Source: Chloroflexota bacterium
Lineage (GTDB): Bacteria; Chloroflexota; Dehalococcoidia; SM23-28-2; RBG-16-64-32
Length of the DNA: 15,674 bases
Direction: 5' to 3'
NCBI GenBank assembly: GCA_005882715.1
Contig: VBEI01000124.1
Location: 1 to 15,674, forward strand
Position 1 is the first letter of the stretch; every line of letters begins with the position of its first letter. Shown here in pieces: positions 1 through 6,393 of this stretch. A program made the position numbers and the translations under genes. The notes below the pieces were generated by a model that did no database searches, had not been told where the DNA came from, and saw nothing but the letters and a program-made list of their open reading frames with translations.

Positions 1-443
1 CTGGCGACAGGTGGGCGGGTGTGGGGCACCGGGGCGTACATCGAGCCGATGAGCGTGTACTGGCGCACGCCGAACTGACGAATGAGGCCAAGAACGGCTT
101 CTACGTAATCTTCGCCGTGCGAGTGCGGTTCGAGGGCGTGAACGAAGAGCCATTCCTGGCCCGCGGGCGACCTGGCGTGGCGGAGGAAGGTGTTCGGGAT
201 AGCGACATGCCGATCTCCTTCGCGGCGGTAGAGCATGGGACGGTAGCGGCTGAAATCGTAAAAGACGCCCGGGCGCCTGAGCCTGCCGATCTCCTGGGCG
301 TCCCAATGCTGCTCGAGGAAGCCCAGCGCCATCGTCCCAACCGAGCCGACATCTATCCACGGCTGCAATGCAATAAGAAGGCGAGGCCGCTCGAGGTCGG
401 GCAGTGGATAGACCAGTTCGAACACGCCCTCGGCAGCGGTCAT
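1..443 (-). CDS. PAC2 family protein, 3' end cut by window edge
   Basis: The minus strand is open from an ATG at 443-441 to the left edge, giving about 147 residues with no stop. The protein shows the two hallmarks of bacterial PAC2 (proteasome-assembly-chaperone-2-like) proteins. One is an early glycine-rich segment, PWIDVGSVGTMALGFL (residues about 28-43), matching the family's G-W-x-D-A-G-x-V pattern. The other is YVEAVLGLIRQFGVRQ followed by SMYAPVPHTRP (about 115-145). Archaeal and eukaryotic relatives help assemble proteasomes; the role of bacterial members is not established. The start codon overlaps the stop of the upstream metallo-hydrolase (ATGA at 443-440), so the two are almost certainly co-transcribed and translationally coupled. 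Family assignment is confident; function is open. Confidence 0.88.
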   Translation of the reverse strand, partial: MTAAEGVFELVYPLPDLERPRLLIALQPWIDVGSVGTMALGFLEQHWDAQEIGRLRRPGVFYDFSRYRPMLYRREGDRHVAIPNTFLRHARSPAGQEWLFVHALEPHSHGEDYVEAVLGLIRQFGVRQYTLIGSMYAPVPHTRPPVA

Positions 444-1711
444 CCATGTCCCTTCAGGTTCGCTTCCGCCTCGCGAACGGCCGAGAGAAAAGCGCCCCGG
501 GCCATGAGGGACGGCTCGGAGGCGGCGCGGGCGGCGAAGAGGTCTCGCCAAAGTTCCCAAGCCTCGCGGTTGCCTGGCTCACCCTTGCGGACGAAATCCA
601 CGAGGTGGCAGGCCATCTGGAGATCGCCCTGGTCTCGGAGTCTTCGCGCACGGTCGAGAATGGGCGCCGACCCTGTGGCGCCGATGAGCGCGACGGCGAT
701 GTCGTGGGAGTGCGCCGGCAGGATGTCGGCGGGGTCTCCGTCGTACCACCCACCGTAGAGGCGGTAAACGTTTCTGGCGATGAACTCCGGATGGTCGTAG
801 ATGGGCTGGAGCCACGGTTTATCTGTAGCGGGCCAGTGGATGTCGCGGATGATGTCTTCCAGCCACTTGCCTTCGTTCATGCCAGCGACGACCTGGTCGT
901 GGATCGACCGCAGGAAGTGCGCGGTCGTAAGGAGCGCCTCCTGGATGCGTTCTTCGCCGGACAGGACGGGGCCGTGGCCGGGAAGGAGATGCAGCGGGCG
1001 TAGACCGGCCATGCGCTCCAGCCCGCGCGCCCAGTCGAGCGCGTAGCGCTGTACCTTGTACGGATTGCCCGCGTTGGGCGAGCACCAGACGAACGTGTCG
1101 CCGGTGCATAGAACACGCCGGGACGGGCACCAGACCCAGGTCTCGTCGTCGGTCTCACCGCGGCAATGATAGAGCTCGAAGATTGTCCCGCCGACGGTTG
1201 TTGTGATGCTCGTGTCATAAGTCGTGTCGGGGTAGGTGAGGGCCGCTTCGGAGAACGGCCGGGCATCAGGTGGCAAGTTGAACTGAATGCGGTTGATGTG
1301 ATCGTTCTGGCGGGCGAGAAGGCGATAACGATCGAAGCGGGCGGGGAGATCGCGATGGGCGATGATGTTCGGGCGGCGGTCGCCGCGATTCTGGGCCTCG
1401 GCGATGATCGCTTCGGCGCCCGTCACGTGATCGATGTGGCCGTGTGTATAGATGATTGCCTCGATTGGCGCCTCTGTGTAATTGGCCCGCAAGCCGGAGA
1501 GTATGGCCGGGGTAAAGCGCTGCTGCGCGGTGTCGACGATAAGCACTCCTGGATCAAGGATGAAGGCGGTGGAATTGCCGAGCGCCGGGAAAAAGGCGAC
1601 TCCCTCGGCGACGAGTTTCGGCTCGCCGAGATAAAAGAACGCGGCCTGCTCAGGCGGAAGGTTTCGGGCAGAGCTGAAGTCGAGGCGCTCGCTCTGTACG
1701 GACTGGGTCAT
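440..1711 (-). CDS. Metallo-beta-lactamase-fold hydrolase with alkyl-sulfatase-type dimerization domain
   Basis: A 423-residue protein. The N-terminal metallo-beta-lactamase domain carries the zinc motif YTHGHIDH (residues 88-95; H90, H92, D94, H95), then HCRGETDDE (182-190), GDT with bridging D205, and LLPGHGP with H246. Residues about 260-400 contain NVYRLYGGWYDGDPADILP (315-333), the signature of the alkyl-sulfatase dimerization domain seen in SdsA1/BDS1-type enzymes. Those enzymes are much longer, having a C-terminal SCP2-like domain that this protein lacks. I see no signal peptide, so it is probably cytoplasmic. The likely reaction is hydrolysis of a sulfate or other ester, but the substrate cannot be read from sequence. 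The ATG at 1711 has AGGAG at 1723-1719. The stop overlaps the PAC2 start. Confidence 0.9.
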   Translation of the reverse strand: MTQSVQSERLDFSSARNLPPEQAAFFYLGEPKLVAEGVAFFPALGNSTAFILDPGVLIVDTAQQRFTPAILSGLRANYTEAPIEAIIYTHGHIDHVTGAEAIIAEAQNRGDRRPNIIAHRDLPARFDRYRLLARQNDHINRIQFNLPPDARPFSEAALTYPDTTYDTSITTTVGGTIFELYHCRGETDDETWVWCPSRRVLCTGDTFVWCSPNAGNPYKVQRYALDWARGLERMAGLRPLHLLPGHGPVLSGEERIQEALLTTAHFLRSIHDQVVAGMNEGKWLEDIIRDIHWPATDKPWLQPIYDHPEFIARNVYRLYGGWYDGDPADILPAHSHDIAVALIGATGSAPILDRARRLRDQGDLQMACHLVDFVRKGEPGNREAWELWRDLFAARAASEPSLMARGAFLSAVREAEANLKGHG

Positions 1712-1718
1712 CGAGCTG

Positions 1719-1745
1719 CTCCTATCGAAGAATGTGCACAGTATA
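1719..1745 (-). promoter_or_regulatory. Probable promoter -10 box and ribosome binding site of the metallo-hydrolase/PAC2 pair
   Basis: On the minus strand TATACT lies at 1745-1740, about 30 bases ahead of the ATG at 1711. AGGAG lies at 1723-1719, seven bases before the ATG. No good -35 hexamer is visible at the expected distance, so the promoter assignment is tentative; the ribosome binding site is convincing. Together they suggest the pair is transcribed separately from the genes further upstream. Confidence 0.4.
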
Positions 1746-2011
1746 GCGCAAGCTAAACACGATAGCGTTACGGCTCTGAAACCTCATCTCGATCGACGGC
1801 GATGTGACTGAAATACAGTCGCGGCTAGAGTGGGTGAGCGAGGATACGCCATCCTCTTTGCGGACGGAGCCAGGATGGCTCGGGGCACGGAGGTTGCTTT
1901 CGGGGAGGCGAGCCGGGCATCCCGCTCCGTCTGCCGCTATCTAGGGGTCGAATTGGTTGGCCCAATCACTGCTAGCATCGCGGACAGCGATGGCCTAAAA
2001 CTGGCTCTGGC
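1746..2011. other. Non-coding spacer with small inverted repeats
   Basis: No convincing gene lies between the metallo-hydrolase and the cytidylate-kinase-like gene. Short perfect inverted repeats are visible: GACTG/CAGTC at 1806-1820, GAGGAT/ATCCTC at 1840-1856, and CATCGC/GCGATG at about 1977-1993, the last just downstream of the kinase-like stop codon. None is followed by a run of T on the relevant strand, so they are not typical intrinsic terminators. The plus-strand open frame at 1830-2093 has no recognisable domain and runs into the real minus-strand gene. Confidence 0.5.
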
Positions 2012-2623
2012 TCACGATCCTTTGGCGGCAGCCACAATAACGTCCGCGGCGACGGAGAGTGGCAGAACATCCGTGTTGAGGACGATGTCGTAGTGGGTCG
2101 GGAGCTCGGCTCCGATGCCATAAAAGCGCTCGAGGTACCTTTTGCGTTCGCGGTCTGAGTCTTCGACGGCCTTTCTCGTTTTACGCAAGTCAGAGCCTTG
2201 ACTCGAGATCCTGGCGGCACGGGAATCGGGCGATCCCGTGACAAGCACGCGAAGAACGCCGGACTGCCCGGCGAGAGGGATGCTGGCGCCGTGGGCCACA
2301 ATTACGACGTTTCCCTGTGCCGCGGTCTCGCGGATGACCTGCTCGATCAGCGCCTCGTAGGCCGGCGACATCTGCGCAACAGCGGGAACATAGCCGGCCG
2401 GCTCTACCGCGGTTGTACCCATAAACTGAAGGATACGCTCGACTAGCGGAGGCGTGCGCTCGGCCTTCTCAATCGTCTGAGGGGAAACTCCCGCCTTCTC
2501 CGCAGCACGGGCGACTATCTCCTCATCTACGAAGCGAAAGCCGAGCCTGGCGGCCACGTCGAGGCCGATTTCTTCGCCGCCCGCGCCGAGCGCGCGCGAA
2601 ATGCTGATGACTTTGCACTCCAT
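2012..2623 (-). CDS. Cytidylate-kinase-like family protein
   Basis: A 203-residue protein of the cytidylate-kinase-like family (P-loop NTPase fold). It opens with MECKVISISRALGAGGEEIG. The family's characteristic degenerate phosphate-binding loop, S-R-x-x-G-x-G-G-x-x-I-G, lies at residues 9-20 and lacks the Walker lysine-threonine pair. LGFRFVDEEIV (27-37) and the C-terminal THYDIVLNTDVLPLSVAADVI are also typical. True Cmk phosphorylates CMP/dCMP, but the substrate of this side-branch is not established. The ATG at 2623 is preferred to an upstream extension because GGGAGG lies six bases before it and the extension only shadows the neighbouring gene. It lies 53 bases after the reductase on the same strand and so is probably co-transcribed with the ceramide cassette. 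Confidence 0.85.
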   Translation of the reverse strand: MECKVISISRALGAGGEEIGLDVAARLGFRFVDEEIVARAAEKAGVSPQTIEKAERTPPLVERILQFMGTTAVEPAGYVPAVAQMSPAYEALIEQVIRETAAQGNVVIVAHGASIPLAGQSGVLRVLVTGSPDSRAARISSQGSDLRKTRKAVEDSDRERKRYLERFYGIGAELPTHYDIVLNTDVLPLSVAADVIVAAAKGS

Positions 2624-2629
2624 GTGTGA

Positions 2630-2635
2630 CCTCCC
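2630..2635 (-). promoter_or_regulatory. Ribosome binding site that fixes the start of the cytidylate-kinase-like gene
   Basis: GGGAGG on the minus strand, six bases upstream of the ATG at 2623-2621. It decides between this start and a longer in-frame reading up to 2896 that overlaps the upstream reductase gene. Confidence 0.75.
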
Positions 2636-2676
2636 TTGCTCGCGCGGCGGATTATACAACGACGCGAGGAGACGCT

Positions 2677-3663
2677 TCAGATCCAACGCTCGCGGCGGTA
2701 CCAGTCCGCAGTGAGCCTTGCTCCTCGTCGGATATTGACGGAAGGGGCCCATCCGAGATCTTGCCGGAGGTCCTCGCTGGAGCAGACCCAATGGCGTTGC
2801 GCCATTTCGCGGACTTTGTCGCGGGTGAGAGAGACGGCACGGCGCGTCGCAAAGCCAAAAGCCTCGCTCGCGAGTGCGGCGGCCGAGAACGCCCAAGGCG
2901 GGGCGCTTAGGCGGAGTGCGCGCCTGCCCACCGCCTCTTCGATTGCGGCGAGGAGGTCGCGCCAGGTGTGGACGCGGCCGTCTTCCGGAGAATACACCTT
3001 GCCGCCGATCTCGGCTTCGCCCGTAGTTGCCTGGACGATAGCGTGGGCAGCGTCCTCAGCGTAGACGATCGAGATGCGGTTGCGGCCGCCCATCAACAAC
3101 GGGGCCACTCTGAAACGCACGAGGCGGAAGAAGGGAACGAGGGCGGGGTCGCGCGGGCCGTAGATCACCGGCGGGCGGAAGATCACGGCTCGCGGAGCGA
3201 GGTCGGACTGGCGGACGGCATTCTCGCCGGCGAGCTTGCTGCGGCCATAGGCGCTTACGGGATTTGCGGGCACATCATATGGCCGTGGCTCGCCGTCCGG
3301 GCTCGGGCCGTGCGCGGCAAGGCTGGAGACGTATGCAAACCGCTTTACCGATGCTGACTGCTCGGCGGCGCGAACGAGGTTCGCGGTGCCAGTGGCGTTG
3401 ACTGCTTGGAACTCCACCTCGTTGCGGGCCTTGATGAGGCCGGCGGCATGGACGACGGCATCGACGCCATCGACGGCGCTCGACAGCGTGGCCGGATCTG
3501 ATACGTCGCCGAGCGCTATCTCATAGACGAAGCCGGAGAGGAAGCGGCGGCTGCTCGTTCTGCGGAGGAGCAAGCGGACGCTGTGGCCATCAGCCGCGAA
3601 CTGTTGCGCAACGTGGGAGCCAAGGAAGCCGCTGGCGCCGGTAACGAGAACCTTCATGGCCAT
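2677..3663 (-). CDS. NAD(P)-dependent epimerase/dehydratase family reductase, candidate ceramide reductase (CerR-like)
   Basis: A 328-residue extended short-chain dehydrogenase. The Rossmann dinucleotide motif GASGFLG is at residues 9-15. VVHAAGL (70-76) is the usual NAG-type segment. The catalytic triad is S113/S114 in YVSSLA with Y139 and K143 in YGRSK, and RPPVIYGPRD (163-172) is a standard structural motif. The family includes dihydroflavonol reductases, 3-beta-hydroxysteroid dehydrogenases and the Caulobacter CerR, which reduces the keto group of oxidised ceramide. Sequence alone does not fix the substrate. The specific proposal rests on its place downstream of a serine palmitoyltransferase and a bCerS-like protein on the same strand. 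The start could be the ATG at 3663 or at 3657; neither has a strong ribosome binding site. Family certain, role inferred. Confidence 0.9.
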   Translation of the reverse strand: MAMKVLVTGASGFLGSHVAQQFAADGHSVRLLLRRTSSRRFLSGFVYEIALGDVSDPATLSSAVDGVDAVVHAAGLIKARNEVEFQAVNATGTANLVRAAEQSASVKRFAYVSSLAAHGPSPDGEPRPYDVPANPVSAYGRSKLAGENAVRQSDLAPRAVIFRPPVIYGPRDPALVPFFRLVRFRVAPLLMGGRNRISIVYAEDAAHAIVQATTGEAEIGGKVYSPEDGRVHTWRDLLAAIEEAVGRRALRLSAPPWAFSAAALASEAFGFATRRAVSLTRDKVREMAQRHWVCSSEDLRQDLGWAPSVNIRRGARLTADWYRRERWI

Positions 3664-3834
3664 GGATGATTCGAGCGTAAGAAGAATGGACTAGACGCCG
3701 AGCATTTCGGACGACCAGGGGAAGAGGTTGGCTCCAACGGAGGTAGACCCCACCGCAGATCCCTTCGCGAAGATACTCGGCGCCGAGCGCCAATGTAGCC
3801 AGCGCTCAGGATGACGGAAGGCCGCGCGCTTTGG
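3664..3834 (-). other. Structured 171-base spacer inside the ceramide cassette
   Basis: The spacer between the bCerS-like stop and the reductase start has no recognisable coding content but is dense in dyad symmetry. It holds GTTGG/CCAAC at 3727-3738, the 10-base palindrome CTTCGCGAAG at 3763-3772, the 12-base palindrome CTCGGCGCCGAG at 3776-3787, and GAGCGC/GCGCTC at 3785-3807 with an 11-base loop. The last two overlap, so they would be mutually exclusive structures. It might attenuate or process the transcript, or hold an internal promoter; nothing here decides between these. Confidence 0.4.
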
Positions 3835-4971
3835 CTAGAGCGGCTTTTCATAAATGCGATAGGTCTTGTAGTGACGACAACCGATCTTGCTAATCAGCGA
3901 GTTGATCAGGTGGTTGTCCTCGAGCGTCCAAGAGAACTCCGCCCATTCGTAGCCGCGCTGGTTAGCCTGCCGGTAAATCTCGTCACAGAGCAGGTAGGCG
4001 AGGCCGGCATAGCGGCGCGTCCGGAACTCCTTGCGCACGCCGAGCAACAGTAGCCGGCCGTTGCGCGGGCGCCTGACCTTGAGTCGCCAGAGCAGCTTGA
4101 GCAACCCGAACGGAAACAGTTTACCGTTAAGGTCATGGATCGCTTCGTTGAGGTTGGGAACGGCGAGAGCGACGCCGGCAGGCCTCCCATCAATCTCGAC
4201 GAAGGGAACAAGATGCGGGTCGGCGATGAACTTGAGGTCGCGCGACATTTGCCGGGCCTCGGCCTCGGTTGCCGGGACGTAGCCCCAATTCTCGCTCCAA
4301 GCCTCGTTGTAGAGGTCAAGGATCGTGCGAACCTCCTCGTCGAAGCGCTTCATATCCGCGATACGGACGCGAACTTCTGGCCGCGATCGTAGTTCACGCA
4401 CAAGGCGAGCGGGGCCTGCGGGCACCGGCTGGCTGTCCCAGCGCCAGGCATACAGGTCCTGGACCCTGCCGTAGCCGGATGCCTCGACGAGGCTCAAGTA
4501 GTAGGCATGGGTGTATGGCATAAGGATTTGCGGCGGAGAATCGAATCCTGTGACAAGAAAACCGACTTCGCCGTTGACGGAGAAGTTTAGCGGGCCCCGA
4601 ATGCGATCCATCCCTCGGTCGCGCAGCCACTCCTCGGCTGTATTCAGCAAAGCCGAGGCAACGGCAGTATCATTCTCGCATTCGAAAAAACCGAAGAAGC
4701 CGGTACGTTCGTTGTGGTAGCGGTTGTGCTCGTGATCGATTTGTGCGGAAATGCGGCCAACGACGCGGTCATCACGGCGGGCGAGGAACAGCTGGACATC
4801 CGCGTGCTGAAAGAAGGGGTTGTGCTTTTGCGAGAAGAGCTCGCGCTGGAGGCGAAGGAGGGGAGGCACCCAGTTTGGGTCCCCGTGGTAGAGCCGCCAG
4901 GGCAGGCGGATGAACTCTTCAAGGTCGCGTTTGGAGGCAACCGCTGTTACAGAAACGGCGGTGGCTGGCGT
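3835..4971 (-). CDS. GNAT-fold acyltransferase, candidate bacterial ceramide synthase (bCerS-like)
   Basis: About 378 residues if read from 4971. Conserved blocks in order: FIRLPWRLYHGDPNWVPPL (residues 20-38), ARRDDRVVGRISAQIDHEHN, RGPLNFSVNGEVGFL (about 125-139), GFDSPP (142-147), YNEAWSENWGYVP (about 221-233), the acetyl-CoA-type region GVRKEFRTRRYAGLAYLL (about 311-328), and EFSWTLEDN (about 345-353) before KTYRIYEK. This is the GNAT-superfamily protein type found beside serine palmitoyltransferases; the Caulobacter member N-acylates 3-ketosphinganine to oxidised ceramide. Here it starts immediately after the palmitoyltransferase stop (TAG at 4978-4976). The first ATG/GTG/TTG in frame is GTG at 4869, inside the conserved block, so the true start must be upstream. 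ACG at 4971-4969 is the best-placed candidate. Function is inferred from family and context. Confidence 0.82.
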   Translation of the reverse strand, partial: TPATAVSVTAVASKRDLEEFIRLPWRLYHGDPNWVPPLLRLQRELFSQKHNPFFQHADVQLFLARRDDRVVGRISAQIDHEHNRYHNERTGFFGFFECENDTAVASALLNTAEEWLRDRGMDRIRGPLNFSVNGEVGFLVTGFDSPPQILMPYTHAYYLSLVEASGYGRVQDLYAWRWDSQPVPAGPARLVRELRSRPEVRVRIADMKRFDEEVRTILDLYNEAWSENWGYVPATEAEARQMSRDLKFIADPHLVPFVEIDGRPAGVALAVPNLNEAIHDLNGKLFPFGLLKLLWRLKVRRPRNGRLLLLGVRKEFRTRRYAGLAYLLCDEIYRQANQRGYEWAEFSWTLEDNHLINSLISKIGCRHYKTYRIYEKPL

Positions 4972-4975
4972 TGAG

Positions 4976-6280
4976 CTAGGAGAGGATACCTTGTCTGCGG
5001 CCGACAGTTCGGAAGCGCTCCAGGGCTTGCTCGATCTGCTCAGGGGTATGGGTAGCCATGCAGCTCGTCCGGAGCATTGCCTTGCCCATAGGCACTGCGG
5101 GGTAGATCACGGGGTTCGTGTAGACGCCGTCTTCGATCAGCGATTTCCAGAACATCACGGTGCTGTACTCGTCGCCGACGTTCACCGGAACGATCGGTGT
5201 CTCAGAGCGGCCCACATCGAAGCCCATGTCGCTCAACCCCTGGCGCCATTGGGCAGCGAGCTTGTGCAGGCGGTCTACCATCTCGGGTTCGCGCTCCAGC
5301 ACATCGAGGGCAGCGAGGGCAGCCGCGGTGGACGCGGGTGGGAGACTGGCGCTGAAGATTAGGGTGCGCCCGAAGTGCTTCACCCAGTCGAGCACCTTGC
5401 GGGGGCCGGCAATGAAGCCGCCAATGGAAGCAAGCGATTTTGAGAAGGTGCCCATGACAAGGTCTACGGCATCTTCCAAACCGAAGTGGCTTCCTGTGCC
5501 GCGGCCGCCTTCACCGATGACTCCGATGGCGTGGGCGTCGTCCACGAGGAGCCGGGCACGGTACTTGTGGCAGACCTCGACGATGCCGGGCAGGTCCGCG
5601 ATATCACCGCCCATGCTGAACACGCCGTCAATGACGACGAGGCAGGCCTTATCCTCGCCTATCCTCCTGAGGACAGAATCGAGATGCCCCGCGCTGTTGT
5701 GATTGAAGCGCACCATCTCACCCTCTGCCAGTCGGCAGCCGTCGTAAATGCTGGCGTGATCCGATTTATCGACGACAGCGACCGAGCCGCGGCTGACGAG
5801 CGAAGAGATCGCGCCTAGATTCGTCTGGTAGCCTGTCGTGAAGACGAGTGCTGTTTCCTTGTTGACGAATCTTGCAATGCGGCGCTCCAGCTCTTCGTGC
5901 ATGTGCGTGCTGCCATTGAGCAGGCGCGAGCCGGTCATTGAGGTACCGTATTTGAGGACAGCGCGGGCTGCCGAGTCGACGACATAGGGATGGCGAGTGA
6001 GCCCGAGATAGTTGTTGGAGCCGAACATTAAGACACGCTTGCCGTAGATTTGCGCCTGCGGGCCATCGTTGTTGTCCAGGGGCTGGAAAAAGGGATATAT
6101 CTGGCGGTCGCGCGCCTGGTCTGCAAGCGCGAATTCGTTGGCCTTGGAGAAGATGTCGCGGCCGTCCTGGCTGGCCCAACGGTGCGGGAGCATGGCCTCG
6201 ATAGTCATGTCGGGGGGGAGCTCGGGGAAGGAGGCGACGGCCGGCTCGCCGTCTTGTTTGCGTCGAGTTCGCTGGGCCAT
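4976..6280 (-). CDS. spt: Serine palmitoyltransferase (PLP-dependent alpha-oxoamine synthase)
   Basis: About 434 residues from ATG 6280; GTG 6292 and TTG 6304 are alternative starts and none has a clear ribosome binding site. The enzyme condenses serine with an acyl-CoA (or acyl-ACP) to 3-ketosphinganine, the first step of sphingolipid synthesis, using pyridoxal phosphate. Visible motifs: FGSNNYLGLT (86-95), TGSRLLNG (116-123), SDHASIYDG with H175, VDDAHAIG with D247 and H250, and the PLP-lysine motif GTFSKSLASIGGF with K281. These four residues align at a constant offset with H159, D231, H234 and K265 of the Sphingomonas enzyme. GSR-LLNG and GTFSKS separate it from the relatives BioF and Kbl. 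The C-terminal part (SETPIVPV, YTNPVIYPA, CMATHTPEQI) looks most like Bacteroidetes palmitoyltransferases. The bCerS-like gene follows directly. Confidence 0.88.
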   Translation of the reverse strand: MAQRTRRKQDGEPAVASFPELPPDMTIEAMLPHRWASQDGRDIFSKANEFALADQARDRQIYPFFQPLDNNDGPQAQIYGKRVLMFGSNNYLGLTRHPYVVDSAARAVLKYGTSMTGSRLLNGSTHMHEELERRIARFVNKETALVFTTGYQTNLGAISSLVSRGSVAVVDKSDHASIYDGCRLAEGEMVRFNHNSAGHLDSVLRRIGEDKACLVVIDGVFSMGGDIADLPGIVEVCHKYRARLLVDDAHAIGVIGEGGRGTGSHFGLEDAVDLVMGTFSKSLASIGGFIAGPRKVLDWVKHFGRTLIFSASLPPASTAAALAALDVLEREPEMVDRLHKLAAQWRQGLSDMGFDVGRSETPIVPVNVGDEYSTVMFWKSLIEDGVYTNPVIYPAVPMGKAMLRTSCMATHTPEQIEQALERFRTVGRRQGILS

Positions 6281-6290
6281 ATTTGCGTTC

Positions 6291-6296
6291 ACTATA
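6291..6296 (-). promoter_or_regulatory. Possible -10 box before the serine palmitoyltransferase gene
   Basis: TATAGT on the minus strand at 6296-6291, about 10 bases before the ATG at 6280, would give a nearly leaderless transcript. That would agree with the absence of a Shine-Dalgarno sequence. No -35 match lies at normal spacing; a TTGACA at 6339-6334 is too far away. Tentative. Confidence 0.22.
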
Positions 6297-6369
6297 GCAT
6301 CCAAAAACGCCGAGCGAAACGCGCGGCTGCTTGTGTCAACGAACGCGACCGATTATCAGCACGAGGCGT

Positions 6370-6385
6370 CGCGCCGACGGGCGCG
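6370..6385 (-). terminator. GC-rich hairpin just after the GNAT gene, possible terminator
   Basis: A perfect CGCGCC/GGCGCG six-base stem with a four-base loop begins eight bases after the TAA stop at 6396-6394. A second small dyad, GTAAC-GAA-GTTAC (6385-6397), overlaps the stop. There is no T run, so an intrinsic terminator is only a possibility. If active, it would separate the acetyltransferase transcript from the ceramide cassette. Confidence 0.3.
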
Positions 6386-6393
6386 TAACGAAG

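Noticed and set aside
21..1003. Long plus-strand open frames at 21-758 and 404-1003
   Set aside because: They lie opposite the PAC2 and metallo-hydrolase genes, whose minus-strand translations carry clear family motifs; the plus-strand products show none.
1166..1756. Plus-strand 196-residue open frame
   Set aside because: It is antisense to the N-terminal half of the metallo-hydrolase, a common artefact in GC-rich DNA; no domain is recognisable.
1840..1859. GAGGAT/ATCCTC hairpin followed by TTT as an intrinsic terminator
   Set aside because: The short T run is on the plus strand, where no gene ends; on the minus strand there is no T tract.
1830..2093. Plus-strand 87-residue frame in the spacer
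   Set aside because: GTG start without a ribosome binding site, no recognisable family, and it overlaps the 3' end of the cytidylate-kinase-like gene.
2624..2896. N-terminal extension of the cytidylate-kinase-like protein
   Set aside because: The family begins at the ATG at 2623, which has a strong GGGAGG; the extension overlaps the reductase gene and is unlike any domain.
3654..3851. Two small minus-strand frames (3654-3851, 3590-3793) as a possible acyl carrier protein between the ceramide genes
   Set aside because: No DSL phosphopantetheine motif or helical ACP pattern; the compositions look non-coding.
4976..6280. Annotation as 2-amino-3-ketobutyrate CoA ligase (Kbl) or BioF
   Set aside because: GSR-LLNG, GTFSKSLASIGGF and the C-terminal pattern fit serine palmitoyltransferases better, and the neighbours are ceramide-type genes; no threonine or biotin genes are near.
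6334..6339. Minus-strand TTGACA as -35 box for the palmitoyltransferase gene
   Set aside because: The only -10-like TATAGT lies 37 bases downstream, far beyond a usable spacer.
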